Assembly (NCBI GenBank): GCA_001899855.1
Contig: MKWR01000024.1
Location: 18,474 to 82,473 of the forward strand
DNA: 64,000 nucleotides
Source: Lysobacterales bacterium 63-13
GTDB lineage: Bacteria; Pseudomonadota; Gammaproteobacteria; Xanthomonadales; Rhodanobacteraceae
Direction: 5' to 3'
This document shows, piece by piece, positions 27,611 through 35,772 of the stretch; position 1 is the stretch's first letter, and every line of letters begins with the position of its first letter. Below the pieces are notes generated by a model that worked only from the letters and a program-made list of their open reading frames with translations, had not been told where the DNA came from and did not search any database. The translations under genes were made by a program, and so were the position numbers.

Positions 27611-28036
27611 TTACAAGTTGCCGCAATACGAAGAATAATTTCCCCAGCTAGCTTCCAAGTAGTAGCTGCGGCGATCACCCGACAGCAAAGTTGGACCAAC
27701 CACTTTAAGAACCATTGGACTTTTACAAAACACCGCAGTTCGGATAAGTCGCGTATCAGTTTTCTTCCAGCCAAGTTGCGTCACGTTATTAGCGATGTCT
27801 GTTCCCGCATCTTTCCCAGAAGAAATGACTGTTGTGCTCGCAGCCGCGTAAATCGTCTTATCCAGGAAATCCACTTTGCCACTTTCATATGCGTGCGGTA
27901 TCGCAGATAACAAGGACGTTTTAATCTGCTCGTTGCTCGGCCTTGGCTGCTTCGTGTTGTTCGAAATACTTCTGAACACTAGGAAGCCGATTCCAGCAAT
28001 CGCCAACGCACCTATGACATTGATCCAAATTTTCAT
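27611..28036 (-). CDS. Membrane-anchored protein after Rhs tip C; candidate immunity protein
   Basis: 141 residues, start directly abutting the stop of the rhs gene (28037). One N-terminal helix (MKIWINVIGALAIAGIGFLV) anchors a ~115-residue domain with a likely disulfide pair (VFCKSP and SSYCGNL). The domain has a conserved-looking 'F.C.SPMVLKVVGPTLLSGDRRSYYLEASWG' strand set (only part quoted here). No family was recognised. Position immediately after a variable Rhs tip supports an immunity role; topology suggests the protective domain faces the periplasm. A terminator follows 18 bp downstream. Confidence 0.55.
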   Translation of the reverse strand: MKIWINVIGALAIAGIGFLVFRSISNNTKQPRPSNEQIKTSLLSAIPHAYESGKVDFLDKTIYAAASTTVISSGKDAGTDIANNVTQLGWKKTDTRLIRTAVFCKSPMVLKVVGPTLLSGDRRSYYLEASWGNYSSYCGNL

Positions 28037-29548
28037 TCACCAGCCCCAGCCAGTCTGAATAATGGGACCGCTCCCGACGGTGCCAGGCGAAACCTCTACC
28101 CCAGTGCCAAAGCCGAACAACACGGCCCCGCCTGTTCCAGGGGAGTATTCATATCCTCCGCCAATCAACGCATGTGCGGTTGCGGAATATGAAAGTCCCG
28201 TGATTTGTTTGTCGGCTGCAGCCGCTTGTTGATCCCGAGTGGGGCATTGCTTCAACAAATTTGCGCTATTGACCGACACGCCCAGCCCTCTAACAGGGTT
28301 TGGATACCCCCGGGAAATTCCCGCCGATCCGTAAAGATTACCGCTACGGCTCAGCGTGAGGCTGCCAGAGAACACATAGAGCGACACCGATAGTTGGATG
28401 TAGTCCGCTCTTTGATTCCATGGGACATTCCCGGGCGTCTGCCCGAGCGAATACTGTGGCGACTCCAACCCCAACGGGTCGGTCAAGCTAACCGGATTCC
28501 CACCCACATACCCATACGTATTCAACCCACCCGCCAATCCAATCGGATCGCTTTGCAGATAGCGCCCGGTGACCGGATGATAGTCGCGGAATCCGTTGTA
28601 CCAGGTCCCCGTCTCGGCATCACGGATCTGCCCGGGGAAACCGAGGTTCAGGCCGCCGAATCCATCCAGGGTCACCGTGCTGTCAAACGCTTGATTGGAG
28701 GCGCGCCAGACGACAGCCTTTGATTGATTGGTCACAGCCTCGGGCCTTCCCAGGTGATCGCCGTGGATGAAATAGGGGACATTTGCCTTCATTACCGCGA
28801 TGGGTTCGCCACCGAGCCATGCAAACTGGCTCAGTCCATTCACCGTATCGTAGTCCACCACGATGGCACCCGATGGATCATAGGCGAACACGCTCTGCAC
28901 GACGCTCCCGCCCGCCGTGGCCCGCTTGTACATTCGCTGCCCCACTGCATTGATGCGGTAGTCCACCGTAGTTGCGCCGATCGTTGCCGTGCGCAGCCGA
29001 TTGAACACGTCATACGTGAATGTCTTTCCCGCCATGCTCGTGACATTGCCGTTGTTGTCATAGACATAACTGCGCGCCGTTGCGCCAGTGAGGTTGGCAA
29101 GCCGATTGCTTCCGGCGGGAGTGACATAATTGGTCGTTGATCCGCCCAGGCTATGCGTCATTCGGTTGCCGTTTTCATCGTAAGTGTAGCCCCAGTTTCC
29201 GGATGCGGAGGTGACGCTGTTCAATCGCGAGAGTTCGTCATATCCAAAGGTCTGTGACAGGCTGGAATTGACGCCATTGATCAGCGTTGTCATGCGGTTA
29301 TTGGTGTCGTAGCCATGGGTCAGGTTCTGGATACCGGTAGCACCTATAACCTTGGTACTGGTGCGCCGACCATTTGTGTCGTACCCAATGTCGCGAACCA
29401 GTCCATTGCCATACGTGAAACCGGTCATGGGACCCATTGGAGCGTAAGTGATGTTTGTGGCGAGATTCTTCTCCGTCGAGCCATCCCACCATTTGACGCT
29501 GCTGACCTTTCCGCGACTGTATTCGTATTTGGTGCTTGGGCTGTTCGG
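28037..29548 (-). pseudogene. Truncated Rhs core with C-terminal tip C
   Basis: About 500 codons of Rhs shell: NSPSTKYEYSRGKVSSVKWW, ITYAPMGPMTGFTYGNGLVR, GYDELSRLNSVTSASGNWG, then the same core as copy 1 and the tip boundary [20 protein letters not shown]...DPLGLE. The ~140-residue tip begins SPQYSLGQTP and contains YIQLSVSLYVFSGSLTLSRS and GYPNPVRGLGVSVNSANLL, a tip type I associate with Rhs proteins of Xanthomonas relatives. The N-terminus is missing: homology ends at ~29548, where a plus-strand gspE fragment begins. Its 141-residue partner abuts the stop. Confidence 0.75.
28513..29212. repeat. ~700-bp direct repeat, copy 2 (rhs core)
   Basis: See copy 1 at 25882-26581; same orientation, offset 2,631 bp, no indels seen. 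Recombination between the copies would delete tip B and its partner and swap the tips. Confidence 0.92.
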
Positions 29549-29740
29549 CACCAGGCAGTGTATGAACTGCTGGTGATGACGCCACGCCTGCGCCGGCTCG
29601 TCGTGCCCGGCGCCGATGCGGAAGCCCTGCATGCGGCGGCGATCGTCGAAGGCATGGTGCCGATCACCCAGGCGGCCCTTGCCCTCGCCCGCAGTGGCGT
29701 GATTTCGCTGGCCGAGGCCTGGCGAGTCCGCAGCGACTAA
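29546..29740 (+). pseudogene. C-terminal fragment of a type II secretion/pilus ATPase (GspE/PilB-like)
   Basis: The frame reads [40 protein letters not shown], then [21 protein letters not shown] and stop. GspE ends in the same way ('G..A.YELL...LR.L.......A.R..A...GM..L...AL..A..G.TSLEEV.RV'). Only ~63 codons remain, with the rhs fragment on the other strand joined to its 5' end. It is a truncated gene, not functional. Confidence 0.65.
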
Positions 29741-29808
29741 GGATCCTGCGGTGGCAATACGCCTGGCTGGCTGCCGCCGGTGCGTGCGTCGAGGCCATTC
29801 ATCCCTTC

Positions 29809-29824
29809 ATCGCGAATAAGCGAT
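29809..29824 (+). promoter_or_regulatory. Dyad operator candidate and -10 region of ahcY
   Basis: ATCGC-GAATAA-GCGAT, with its last T being the first base of TATACT (29824-29829), a good -10. The metF upstream region has the same dyad at the same place. This geometry suggests a repressor that covers the -10. Confidence 0.55.
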
Positions 29825-29845
29825 ATACTGCGCGACCTTTTTGCT

Positions 29846-29925
29846 GCCGAGGGGCGCTGCAGGTCGAATCGCCAAGGCGATTCCGAACTCAGGCTCGGCC
29901 TGCAATTCCCGTACAACGGCGCCCG
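29846..29925 (+). promoter_or_regulatory. S-adenosylhomocysteine (SAH) riboswitch
   Basis: The leader of ahcY carries the class consensus: GCCGAG (29846-29851) pairs with CTCGGC (29894-29899) as P1; GGGCGC (29852-29857), next to it, pairs with GCGCCC (29919-29924) as the pseudoknot P4; GAATCGCC-AA-GGCGATTC forms the inner variable hairpin; and the conserved GCTGCA and CAACGGCGCCCGC blocks are present. SAH riboswitches turn on SAH recycling genes when SAH builds up, and they are typically upstream of ahcY. The aptamer ends ~25 bp before the ATG, so the ribosome site lies close to P4. Confidence 0.93.
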
Positions 29926-29949
29926 CCCCAATGCAACGGAGCGAACCGC

Positions 29950-31380
29950 ATGAATGCCGTAGTAAAAAACCCCACGAACGCTGATTACAAGATTGCCGAT
30001 ATTTCCCTGGCCGACTTCGGGCGCAAGGAAATCGACATTGCCGAGCACGAGATGCCGGGCCTGATGTCGATCCGCAAGAAGCACGCCGCCACGCTTCCGC
30101 TGAAGGGCGTGCGCGTCACCGGATCGCTGCACATGACGATCCAGACCGCGGTGCTGATCGAGACACTCAAGGACGTCGGTGCCGACGTGCGCTGGGCTTC
30201 CTGCAACATCTTCTCGACCCAGGACCATGCCGCCGCCGCGATCGCCGCGACGGGCACGCCGGTGTTCGCGTGGAAAGGCGAAACCCTCGAGGAATACTGG
30301 GACTGCACGCTCGATGCGCTGACTTTCCCCGGTGGCAAGGGCCCGCAGCTGGTGGTCGATGATGGTGGCGATGTCACCTTGCTGATCCACAAGGGCTTCG
30401 AGCTGGAAAACGGTTCGAAGTGGGTCGACGAAGCCGCTTCCTCGCACGAGGAGCAGGTCATCAAGAACCTGCTCAAGCGCGTCGCCAAGGAGCGCCCGGG
30501 CTTCTGGCACGAGGTGGTCAAGGACTGGAAGGGTGTTTCCGAGGAAACCACCACCGGCGTGCATCGCCTCTACCAGATGCTGGAGGCCGGCAAGCTGCTG
30601 GTGCCGGCGATCAATGTCAACGATTCGGTGACCAAGTCGAAGTTCGACAACCTCTATGGCTGCCGCGAGTCACTGGCCGATGGCCTCAAGCGCGCCATGG
30701 ACGTGATGCTGGCCGGCAAGCTGGCGGTGGTCTGCGGCTATGGCGATGTCGGCAAGGGCTGCGCGCACAGCCTGCGCGCCTACGGCTCGCGCGTCGTCGT
30801 CACGGAAATCGATCCGATCAACGCGCTGCAGGCGTCGATGGAGGGTTTCGAGGTCAACACCGTCGAATCGACCCTCGGTCGCGCCGACATCTACGTGACC
30901 ACGACCGGCAACAAGGATGTGCTGACCATCGAGCACCTGAAGGCGATGAAGGATCAGGCCATCGTCTGCAACATCGGCCACTTCGACAACGAGATCCAGG
31001 TCGATGCGCTGAACAAGCTGGCCGGCGTGAAGAAGGTCAACATCAAGCCGCAGGTCGACAAGTACGTCTTCGCCGATGGCCATGCCCTGTTCCTGCTGGC
31101 CGAGGGCCGCCTGGTCAATCTCGGTTGTGCCACCGGCCACCCGAGCTTCGTCATGTCGAACTCGTTCTCCAACCAGACCCTCGCCCAGATCGACCTGTGG
31201 GCAAACAAGGACAGCTACGAGAACAAGGTCTACATCCTGCCGAAGAAGCTCGACGAGGAAGTCGCCCGCCTGCATCTGGAAAAGATCGGCGTCAAGCTGA
31301 CCACGCTGAGCCAGGAACAGGCCGACTATCTCGGCGTGCCGGTCGAAGGCCCGTACAAGCCCGAGCACTACCGCTACTGA
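29950..31380 (+). CDS. ahcY: Adenosylhomocysteinase
   Basis: Splits S-adenosylhomocysteine into adenosine and homocysteine, removing the product inhibitor of methyltransferases. It has 476 residues. Blocks: [64 protein letters not shown], the NAD loop [20 protein letters not shown] (~261-280), and the conserved C-terminal KPEHYRY-like PYKPEHYRY. It has the ~40-residue insert of the long bacterial form ([20 protein letters not shown] region). A GGAG ribosome site precedes ATG 29950. Control is by the SAH riboswitch and probably by the dyad at 29809. Confidence 0.97.
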   Translation: MNAVVKNPTNADYKIADISLADFGRKEIDIAEHEMPGLMSIRKKHAATLPLKGVRVTGSLHMTIQTAVLIETLKDVGADVRWASCNIFSTQDHAAAAIAATGTPVFAWKGETLEEYWDCTLDALTFPGGKGPQLVVDDGGDVTLLIHKGFELENGSKWVDEAASSHEEQVIKNLLKRVAKERPGFWHEVVKDWKGVSEETTTGVHRLYQMLEAGKLLVPAINVNDSVTKSKFDNLYGCRESLADGLKRAMDVMLAGKLAVVCGYGDVGKGCAHSLRAYGSRVVVTEIDPINALQASMEGFEVNTVESTLGRADIYVTTTGNKDVLTIEHLKAMKDQAIVCNIGHFDNEIQVDALNKLAGVKKVNIKPQVDKYVFADGHALFLLAEGRLVNLGCATGHPSFVMSNSFSNQTLAQIDLWANKDSYENKVYILPKKLDEEVARLHLEKIGVKLTTLSQEQADYLGVPVEGPYKPEHYRY

Positions 31381-31391
31381 GCAAGCACGAT

Positions 31392-31416
31392 TCCGGCGGG
31401 CAGCACGCCCGCCGGA
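31392..31416 (+). terminator. Hairpin after ahcY
   Basis: TCCGGCGGGC-AGCAC-GCCCGCCGGA is a perfect 10-bp stem 11 bp after the ahcY stop, without a T-run. A second smaller hairpin (GGCCGG-AAA-CCGGCC, 31477-31491) follows before the metF promoter region. Confidence 0.6.
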
Positions 31417-31512
31417 CCCGATCCGCTGCTGCCGGCGGTTTCACCAGCGCATGCGCCAGGGCAGGCCACGATCGCCGGCCGGAAACCGGCCCCGCACAAT
31501 ACATATACATCC

Positions 31513-31528
31513 ATCGCGATGAAGCGAT
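31513..31528 (+). promoter_or_regulatory. Dyad operator candidate and -10 region of metF
   Basis: ATCGC-GATGAA-GCGAT, whose last T begins TAGACT (31528-31533), exactly as in the ahcY promoter. The half-sites are identical to those of ahcY and the spacers differ. Confidence 0.55.
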
Positions 31529-31563
31529 AGACTGGGTGCCTTGCCGCCGTGGACTGCCCAACG

Positions 31564-32388
31564 ATGTCGATCAGCTTTGAATTCTTTCCGCCGAAGACCG
31601 ACGAGCAGCGCCAGGGCCTGGAAAACGCCGTCCGCCAATTGAAAAGCGTGGCGCCGGACTATGTCTCGGTGACCTTTGGCGCAGGCGGCTCGACACTGAA
31701 TTACACGGTCGAGGCGGTCAGGAACCTGCGCCAGCAGCACGGTCTCGATGCCGCACCGCACCTTTCCTGCATGGGCGGCTCGCGCGCAGAGATCCGCGCC
31801 CTGATCGCCGAATACCGGGCACTCGGTATCCGTCGCATCGTCGCCCTGCGCGGTGACCTGCCCTCGGGCATGGCCAGCATCGGCGACCTGCGCTATGCCA
31901 GCGAACTGGTCGAGTTCATCCGCGCCGAGAGCGGCGAGCATTTCCATATCGAAGTCGCCTGCTATCCGGAAGTCCATCCGCAGGCCAGCGACGCACTCGC
32001 CGACCTGAGCCACTTCAAGCGCAAGATCGATGCCGGCGCGAATGGCGCGATCACCCAGTATTTCTACAATGCCGACGGCTATTTCCGCTTTGTCGACGCG
32101 GTGCGCGCGCTGGGTGTCGAAGTGCCGATCGTGCCGGGCATCATGCCGATCGCCAACTTCAGCCAGTTGCGCCGCTTCTCCGAGATGTGTGGCGCCGAAA
32201 TTCCGCGCTGGCTGGCCAAACGCCTCGGCGCATTCGGCGACGATGCCGCGGCGATCCGCGAGTTCAGCAGCGATGTCGTTGCCGAATTGTGCCGCAAGCT
32301 GCTTGCCGGCGGCGCGCCAGGTCTGCATTTCTACACATTGAACCGGGCCAAACCGACCCTGTCCATTCTCGAACGCATCGAACGCTGA
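31564..32388 (+). CDS. metF: 5,10-methylenetetrahydrofolate reductase
   Basis: FAD-dependent reductase that makes 5-methyl-THF, the methyl donor for methionine synthesis from homocysteine. It has 274 residues. The beta-alpha barrel begins SISFEFFPPKTDEQRQGLE, with FGAGGSTLNYTV, RRIVALRGDLPSG (folate/FAD site), VACYPEVHPQA, NGAITQYFYNADGYFRFVD and IVPGIMPIANFSQL. The conserved Glu in FEFFPP and the RGD(L/P) loop are present. ATG 31564 is used; the frame opens at GTG 31549 but the family starts at SISFEFF. No good ribosome site is seen. It shares a dyad promoter motif with ahcY. Confidence 0.95.
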   Translation: MSISFEFFPPKTDEQRQGLENAVRQLKSVAPDYVSVTFGAGGSTLNYTVEAVRNLRQQHGLDAAPHLSCMGGSRAEIRALIAEYRALGIRRIVALRGDLPSGMASIGDLRYASELVEFIRAESGEHFHIEVACYPEVHPQASDALADLSHFKRKIDAGANGAITQYFYNADGYFRFVDAVRALGVEVPIVPGIMPIANFSQLRRFSEMCGAEIPRWLAKRLGAFGDDAAAIREFSSDVVAELCRKLLAGGAPGLHFYTLNRAKPTLSILERIER

Positions 32389-32515
32389 CGGAGTTGTCGC
32401 AAAAGAACCCGCGGCCTTATGGCTTCGTCCGGTAATGAGCAGGACTTTGCTCTATCTCCTGCCCTTGGTGGGTCCGATCTTTGATCGAACATTGCTGCCC
32501 GGCTGGAGGAGAAGT

Positions 32516-32534
32516 GTCAGCGCACAGCGCTGAC
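32516..32534. other. Hairpin in the metF-murD2 intergenic region
   Basis: GTCAGCG-CACAG-CGCTGAC in the 218 bp between two convergent genes; it may end one or both transcripts. The same gap contains GCCCTTGGTGG twice (32461 and about 32562), a short unexplained repeat. Confidence 0.4.
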
Positions 32535-32606
32535 CCACAAATCCCGGCTGGTGCTGGCTGCCCGTGCCCTTGGTGGCTTCTCAATAACGACTATTTCCGG
32601 GCCTAA

Positions 32607-33971
32607 TCAACAGGCGATGCCGAGACCTTCGATCTGCCCGATCAAGCCGGCATCGAATCCGGCCAGCTCCGCAAATGCGCGCCCGCGTGCGGCGTAATCG
32701 TGGAACTGGTCGAAGCTTGGCGCGCCGGGTGAAAGCAGGATCGTTCCGCCGATCGGCGTCTGCTTGCGCGCCAGGGCCACGGCTTCGGCGAGGTTAGCCA
32801 CGCAATCATGCTGTCCACCATAGGCGTCGTCGAGCAAGGCATGGATGCGCTTGCCATTGGCACCGTTGGCGATGATCGCGTGCGGCGGATGATGGCGCAC
32901 ATGCTCGGCAAACACGCTCCAGTCGAGGCCGCGATCATGGCCACCGACAATCACGCTGACCTGGCTCCCATGCAGGCTGCGCAGCGCTTCGATGGTCGCC
33001 TGCGGGGTGGTGGCGATGCTGTCATCGATCCAGGTCACGCCATCGCGCACGCCAAGTGTCTGCAAGCGATGCGGCAAGGGCTGGAACGTCACCAGGCTTG
33101 CGGCTGCGGCGAGTGCATCTTCGCCAACGGCCTCGAGCGCGGCGAGTGCGGCGCAGGCATTCAGGGCGTTGTGCGATCCAGGCAAGTGCAGCCGTGACCG
33201 CTCAAGGACGCGCTGCGTGCCACGCATGATGAATTCGCCATCGACATGCCAGCCTTCGGCCGTCGCGAAAAACAGGCGCTGCGGATGCCCTGCGGTATGC
33301 GTGCGCAATGTTGCTTGCGTGGCGTTGAGCAGGACCCGTTCGGCTGCCGCAGCCAGGGCCAGCTTGTCGCGCACGTAGCGCTCGCGACTGCCATGCCAGT
33401 CGAGGTGCTCCTCCTCGATGTTGGTGATCACGGCCAGTTGCAGTCGGCTCGCCTCGCGCGTCTGGAAACTCGACAGCTCGATCACCCACCAATCGGGTTC
33501 CTGCGGCGGATCGAGCAACTCCAGCACCGGCAAGCCGATGTTCCCGGCCAGCGCCGTGCGCCGGCCAAGGCTGCGCAGCAGGTGTGCGATCAGTGCACTG
33601 GTGGTGCTCTTGCCCTTGGTGCCGGTGACTGCAATCACGCGGGAATGCGCATGTTCGGCAAACCACAGCGCCGTCGCCGAGGTGAAGCGCGTGCCTTTGC
33701 GCTGCGCTTCAAGCAACTCCTCCCGATAGGCACTGATGCCCGGCGACTTGATGACGATGTCGAATGCCGAAAGATCCGCCGCCGTCGGTGCCTCGGTGAC
33801 ATGACGATCCTGCGCCTGATTGCTGGCCAGGGTTTGCGCCTCGGCAGCGCTGCAGAATACGGTCAGCGGCAACTCCGGCAAGCGCCGGCGCAAGGCCGCA
33901 TGCGCCGCATGGCCCTCGCGCCCGAGCCCCCAGATGGCGACGCGAAGCCTGGCGAGATCGGCAATGCGCAT
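32607..33971 (-). CDS. murD2: UDP-MurNAc-L-Ala--L-glutamate ligase (MurD2)
   Basis: A Mur ligase that in Xanthomonas adds L-glutamate, not D-glutamate, to UDP-MurNAc-L-Ala; the partner MurL then inverts it. About 454 residues. Blocks: VAIWGLGREGHAAHAAL (UDP-binding Rossmann start), IKSPGISAYREEL, VIAVTGTKGKSTTSALIAHL (P-loop, ~113-132), ALAGNIGLPVLELL, VIELSSFQT, NIEEEHLDWHGS and the C-terminal TWIDDSIATTPQATIEAL. The identification as MurD2 and not classic MurD rests on the immediate murL neighbour, as in the characterised Xanthomonas pair. ATG 33971 follows the murL stop by three bases; a GTG 33974 is alternative. It is last in lysAC-TM-murL-murD2. Confidence 0.88.
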   Translation of the reverse strand: MRIADLARLRVAIWGLGREGHAAHAALRRRLPELPLTVFCSAAEAQTLASNQAQDRHVTEAPTAADLSAFDIVIKSPGISAYREELLEAQRKGTRFTSATALWFAEHAHSRVIAVTGTKGKSTTSALIAHLLRSLGRRTALAGNIGLPVLELLDPPQEPDWWVIELSSFQTREASRLQLAVITNIEEEHLDWHGSRERYVRDKLALAAAAERVLLNATQATLRTHTAGHPQRLFFATAEGWHVDGEFIMRGTQRVLERSRLHLPGSHNALNACAALAALEAVGEDALAAAASLVTFQPLPHRLQTLGVRDGVTWIDDSIATTPQATIEALRSLHGSQVSVIVGGHDRGLDWSVFAEHVRHHPPHAIIANGANGKRIHALLDDAYGGQHDCVANLAEAVALARKQTPIGGTILLSPGAPSFDQFHDYAARGRAFAELAGFDAGLIGQIEGLGIAC

Positions 33972-33974
33972 CAC

Positions 33975-35315
33975 TCACTCCTGCCCGATCAAGGCCAGCA
34001 GCCGGGGCGGAATGCGCTGCTCGCCGGCGACCACCAGCAAGGGCGCGATCGCCAGTTCGGCGGCATCGAGCTGGGGCAGGATTTCATGCGCGAAGCGCTC
34101 GATGATGGCATCCTCGCGCCACTCGGCCCGACTCGCCAGTTCAGCCATCGCCGCGCGCGACTCGCGTCCTTCGCCGACGCACTCGAACGGCTTGTGATCG
34201 CGGTATTCGATCAAGGCATCGAAACCGCCCACCTGCGCCGGATCATCGAGCAGGTTGCGCCCGAAGATGCCGAGCAGGCGTGGCTTGGGCATGAACGGCG
34301 CCAGGGCGAGGAAGACGAAATGGCATTTGGGACACTGCCCGCACCAGCGATCCGAAGGCTTCGGCCCGAGGATGCGGAAATTGCGGTTGCAACTCGAGAA
34401 CACGTCATCGTAGCGGTTGCTGCGCGCGAAGCGTGAGGCCACCGCCAGCTCGGACAGCGGTCGCAGCAGCGAGTAGTAATGCAGATCGGCGGCAACGCGC
34501 GTGCGCACGAGGTCGGCAAAGCTGCGCTCGAACTCCCAGCCCTTGCTCCACTGGTGGTTGATCGGCACGCCGTCGTATTCGAGGGTAGCGCTCGATGCCG
34601 AACGCTCGTTGGAGAAGGCGATCGCGTCGTGGCCGTAGAGGATGGCGGCAACGACGAGGATCGCCGAGTTGATCGCCGTCACCGGGATGTGCCCGTTGAA
34701 GGCACCGGCACGGTTGTAGTCAAACAGCACCGGCGAGATCGCGCGGGTGATGTTGAGCATCGGCAAGCCGGTGCGCCGGGCGCAGGATTCGATCAGGCCC
34801 GAACTGCCGATCCACACCGCCGTGGCGTTTTCACCGGCATGCTTGAGAAGTTCGACGCTGACCAGCGAATCCTTGCCGCCGCCAATCGGCACCAGGGTGC
34901 TGCGCGGCAAGGCCAGCGCAGGCACTGGGTCTGGCGAGGCCACGGCAGCTGCGGGGAAGCGGATGCGCGAGCGCAGGTCAATCTTGTTGTGGTAACCGAA
35001 CTCGCCGAGTCCGTGCACGTACAAGGCATCGAGAAACGCCGCCGATGCGGCATCCAGCTCGGCGCTTTCAACGCGGATCTGCGCGGGCACGCCGGCCTTG
35101 TAGTAACTGACTCCGGCAATCCAGTGCAGCAGGTCGAGTGCCGCATCGAACGCCGCCTGGCGCTCGCGCGGCAGGTCCGGCGCATGCGGAAATCCTATGC
35201 GCTCGATCAGCTCGGGGCCATCGTCGAAGGCATAGGCGAGCGAAGCCACACCGTCGGCATAATCGCGACGGATGAAACGAAAAGTCTGTGCCTGGCGTGG
35301 ATCAGGTATCGACAT
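33975..35315 (-). CDS. murL: UDP-MurNAc-L-Ala-L-Glu epimerase (MurL)
   Basis: Epimerises the terminal L-Glu of UDP-MurNAc-L-Ala-L-Glu to D-Glu, an alternative to MurI glutamate racemase found in Xanthomonas relatives. 446 residues from ATG 35315. An ATP-type PP-loop, LVPIGGGKDSLVSVELLKHA, lies near residue 155; HIPVTAINSAILVVAAILYG and FSNERSASS follow; a cysteine knuckle WCGQCPKCHFVFLALAPFM is near the C-terminus. These are the hallmarks I associate with MurL. Its start overlaps the end of the four-helix membrane protein by 14 bp and its stop is three bases before murD2. A longer start at 35345 lacks family support. Confidence 0.88.
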   Translation of the reverse strand: MSIPDPRQAQTFRFIRRDYADGVASLAYAFDDGPELIERIGFPHAPDLPRERQAAFDAALDLLHWIAGVSYYKAGVPAQIRVESAELDAASAAFLDALYVHGLGEFGYHNKIDLRSRIRFPAAAVASPDPVPALALPRSTLVPIGGGKDSLVSVELLKHAGENATAVWIGSSGLIESCARRTGLPMLNITRAISPVLFDYNRAGAFNGHIPVTAINSAILVVAAILYGHDAIAFSNERSASSATLEYDGVPINHQWSKGWEFERSFADLVRTRVAADLHYYSLLRPLSELAVASRFARSNRYDDVFSSCNRNFRILGPKPSDRWCGQCPKCHFVFLALAPFMPKPRLLGIFGRNLLDDPAQVGGFDALIEYRDHKPFECVGEGRESRAAMAELASRAEWREDAIIERFAHEILPQLDAAELAIAPLLVVAGEQRIPPRLLALIGQE

Positions 35316-35772
35316 CGGCCAGTTCCCTGCGACGCAACACTGCAATCCAATGTGCCATCAGTGCGGTTACCGGAAAGGTGATCGCGCCAAGTGCGAACAG
35401 GGACATCGCGACGAAAAACAACACCTGTATGACGGCGCTGGTTACGCCGCCACTGCCAATCGCCTCGTGCCAACCGCCGGCGGCGGCGATCAGCCACACG
35501 TCGCCCAGCACACCGAACAGCACGTGGGTGATCGCCGCCATGCCGAAGCCGACCACCCACGCGTCGCGGCCTTCGCGCGCACGCCGATCAAGTCCGCGCC
35601 AGCCCAACAGCGCGGCAATCTGCGCACTGAGCACGCCAATGCCGCCAAACAACAGGAATTGCGTCGAGGGGAACCCGCCATATATGCCAAACATCAAGGC
35701 ACCCCACAGGCCAGCCGCAGCCAGTGGTGCCAGCAATGCGGCGAGATGCAGGTACAGGCGCGCACGACTCAC
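35302..35772 (-). CDS. Four-helix integral membrane protein of unknown function
   Basis: 156 residues with four clear hydrophobic segments: LYLHLAALLAPLAAAGLWGA, STQFLLFGGIGVLSAQIAAL, WVVGFGMAAITHVLFGVLGD and IQVLFFVAMSLFALGAITFP. A charged loop (GWRGLDRRAREGRDA) lies between helices 2 and 3. No family was recognised. The GTG start (35770-35772) overlaps the lysAC stop (GTGA) and the end overlaps murL, so it is translated as part of a run producing meso-DAP/lysine and D-Glu-containing peptidoglycan precursors. A role in cell-wall precursor handling is possible but purely contextual. Confidence 0.7.
   Translation of the reverse strand: MSRARLYLHLAALLAPLAAAGLWGALMFGIYGGFPSTQFLLFGGIGVLSAQIAALLGWRGLDRRAREGRDAWVVGFGMAAITHVLFGVLGDVWLIAAAGGWHEAIGSGGVTSAVIQVLFFVAMSLFALGAITFPVTALMAHWIAVLRRRELADVDT

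Noticed and set aside
32389..32606. Possible small RNA or mobile remnant between metF and murD2
   Set aside because: Only one short hairpin and an 11-base repeat; not enough for a call.
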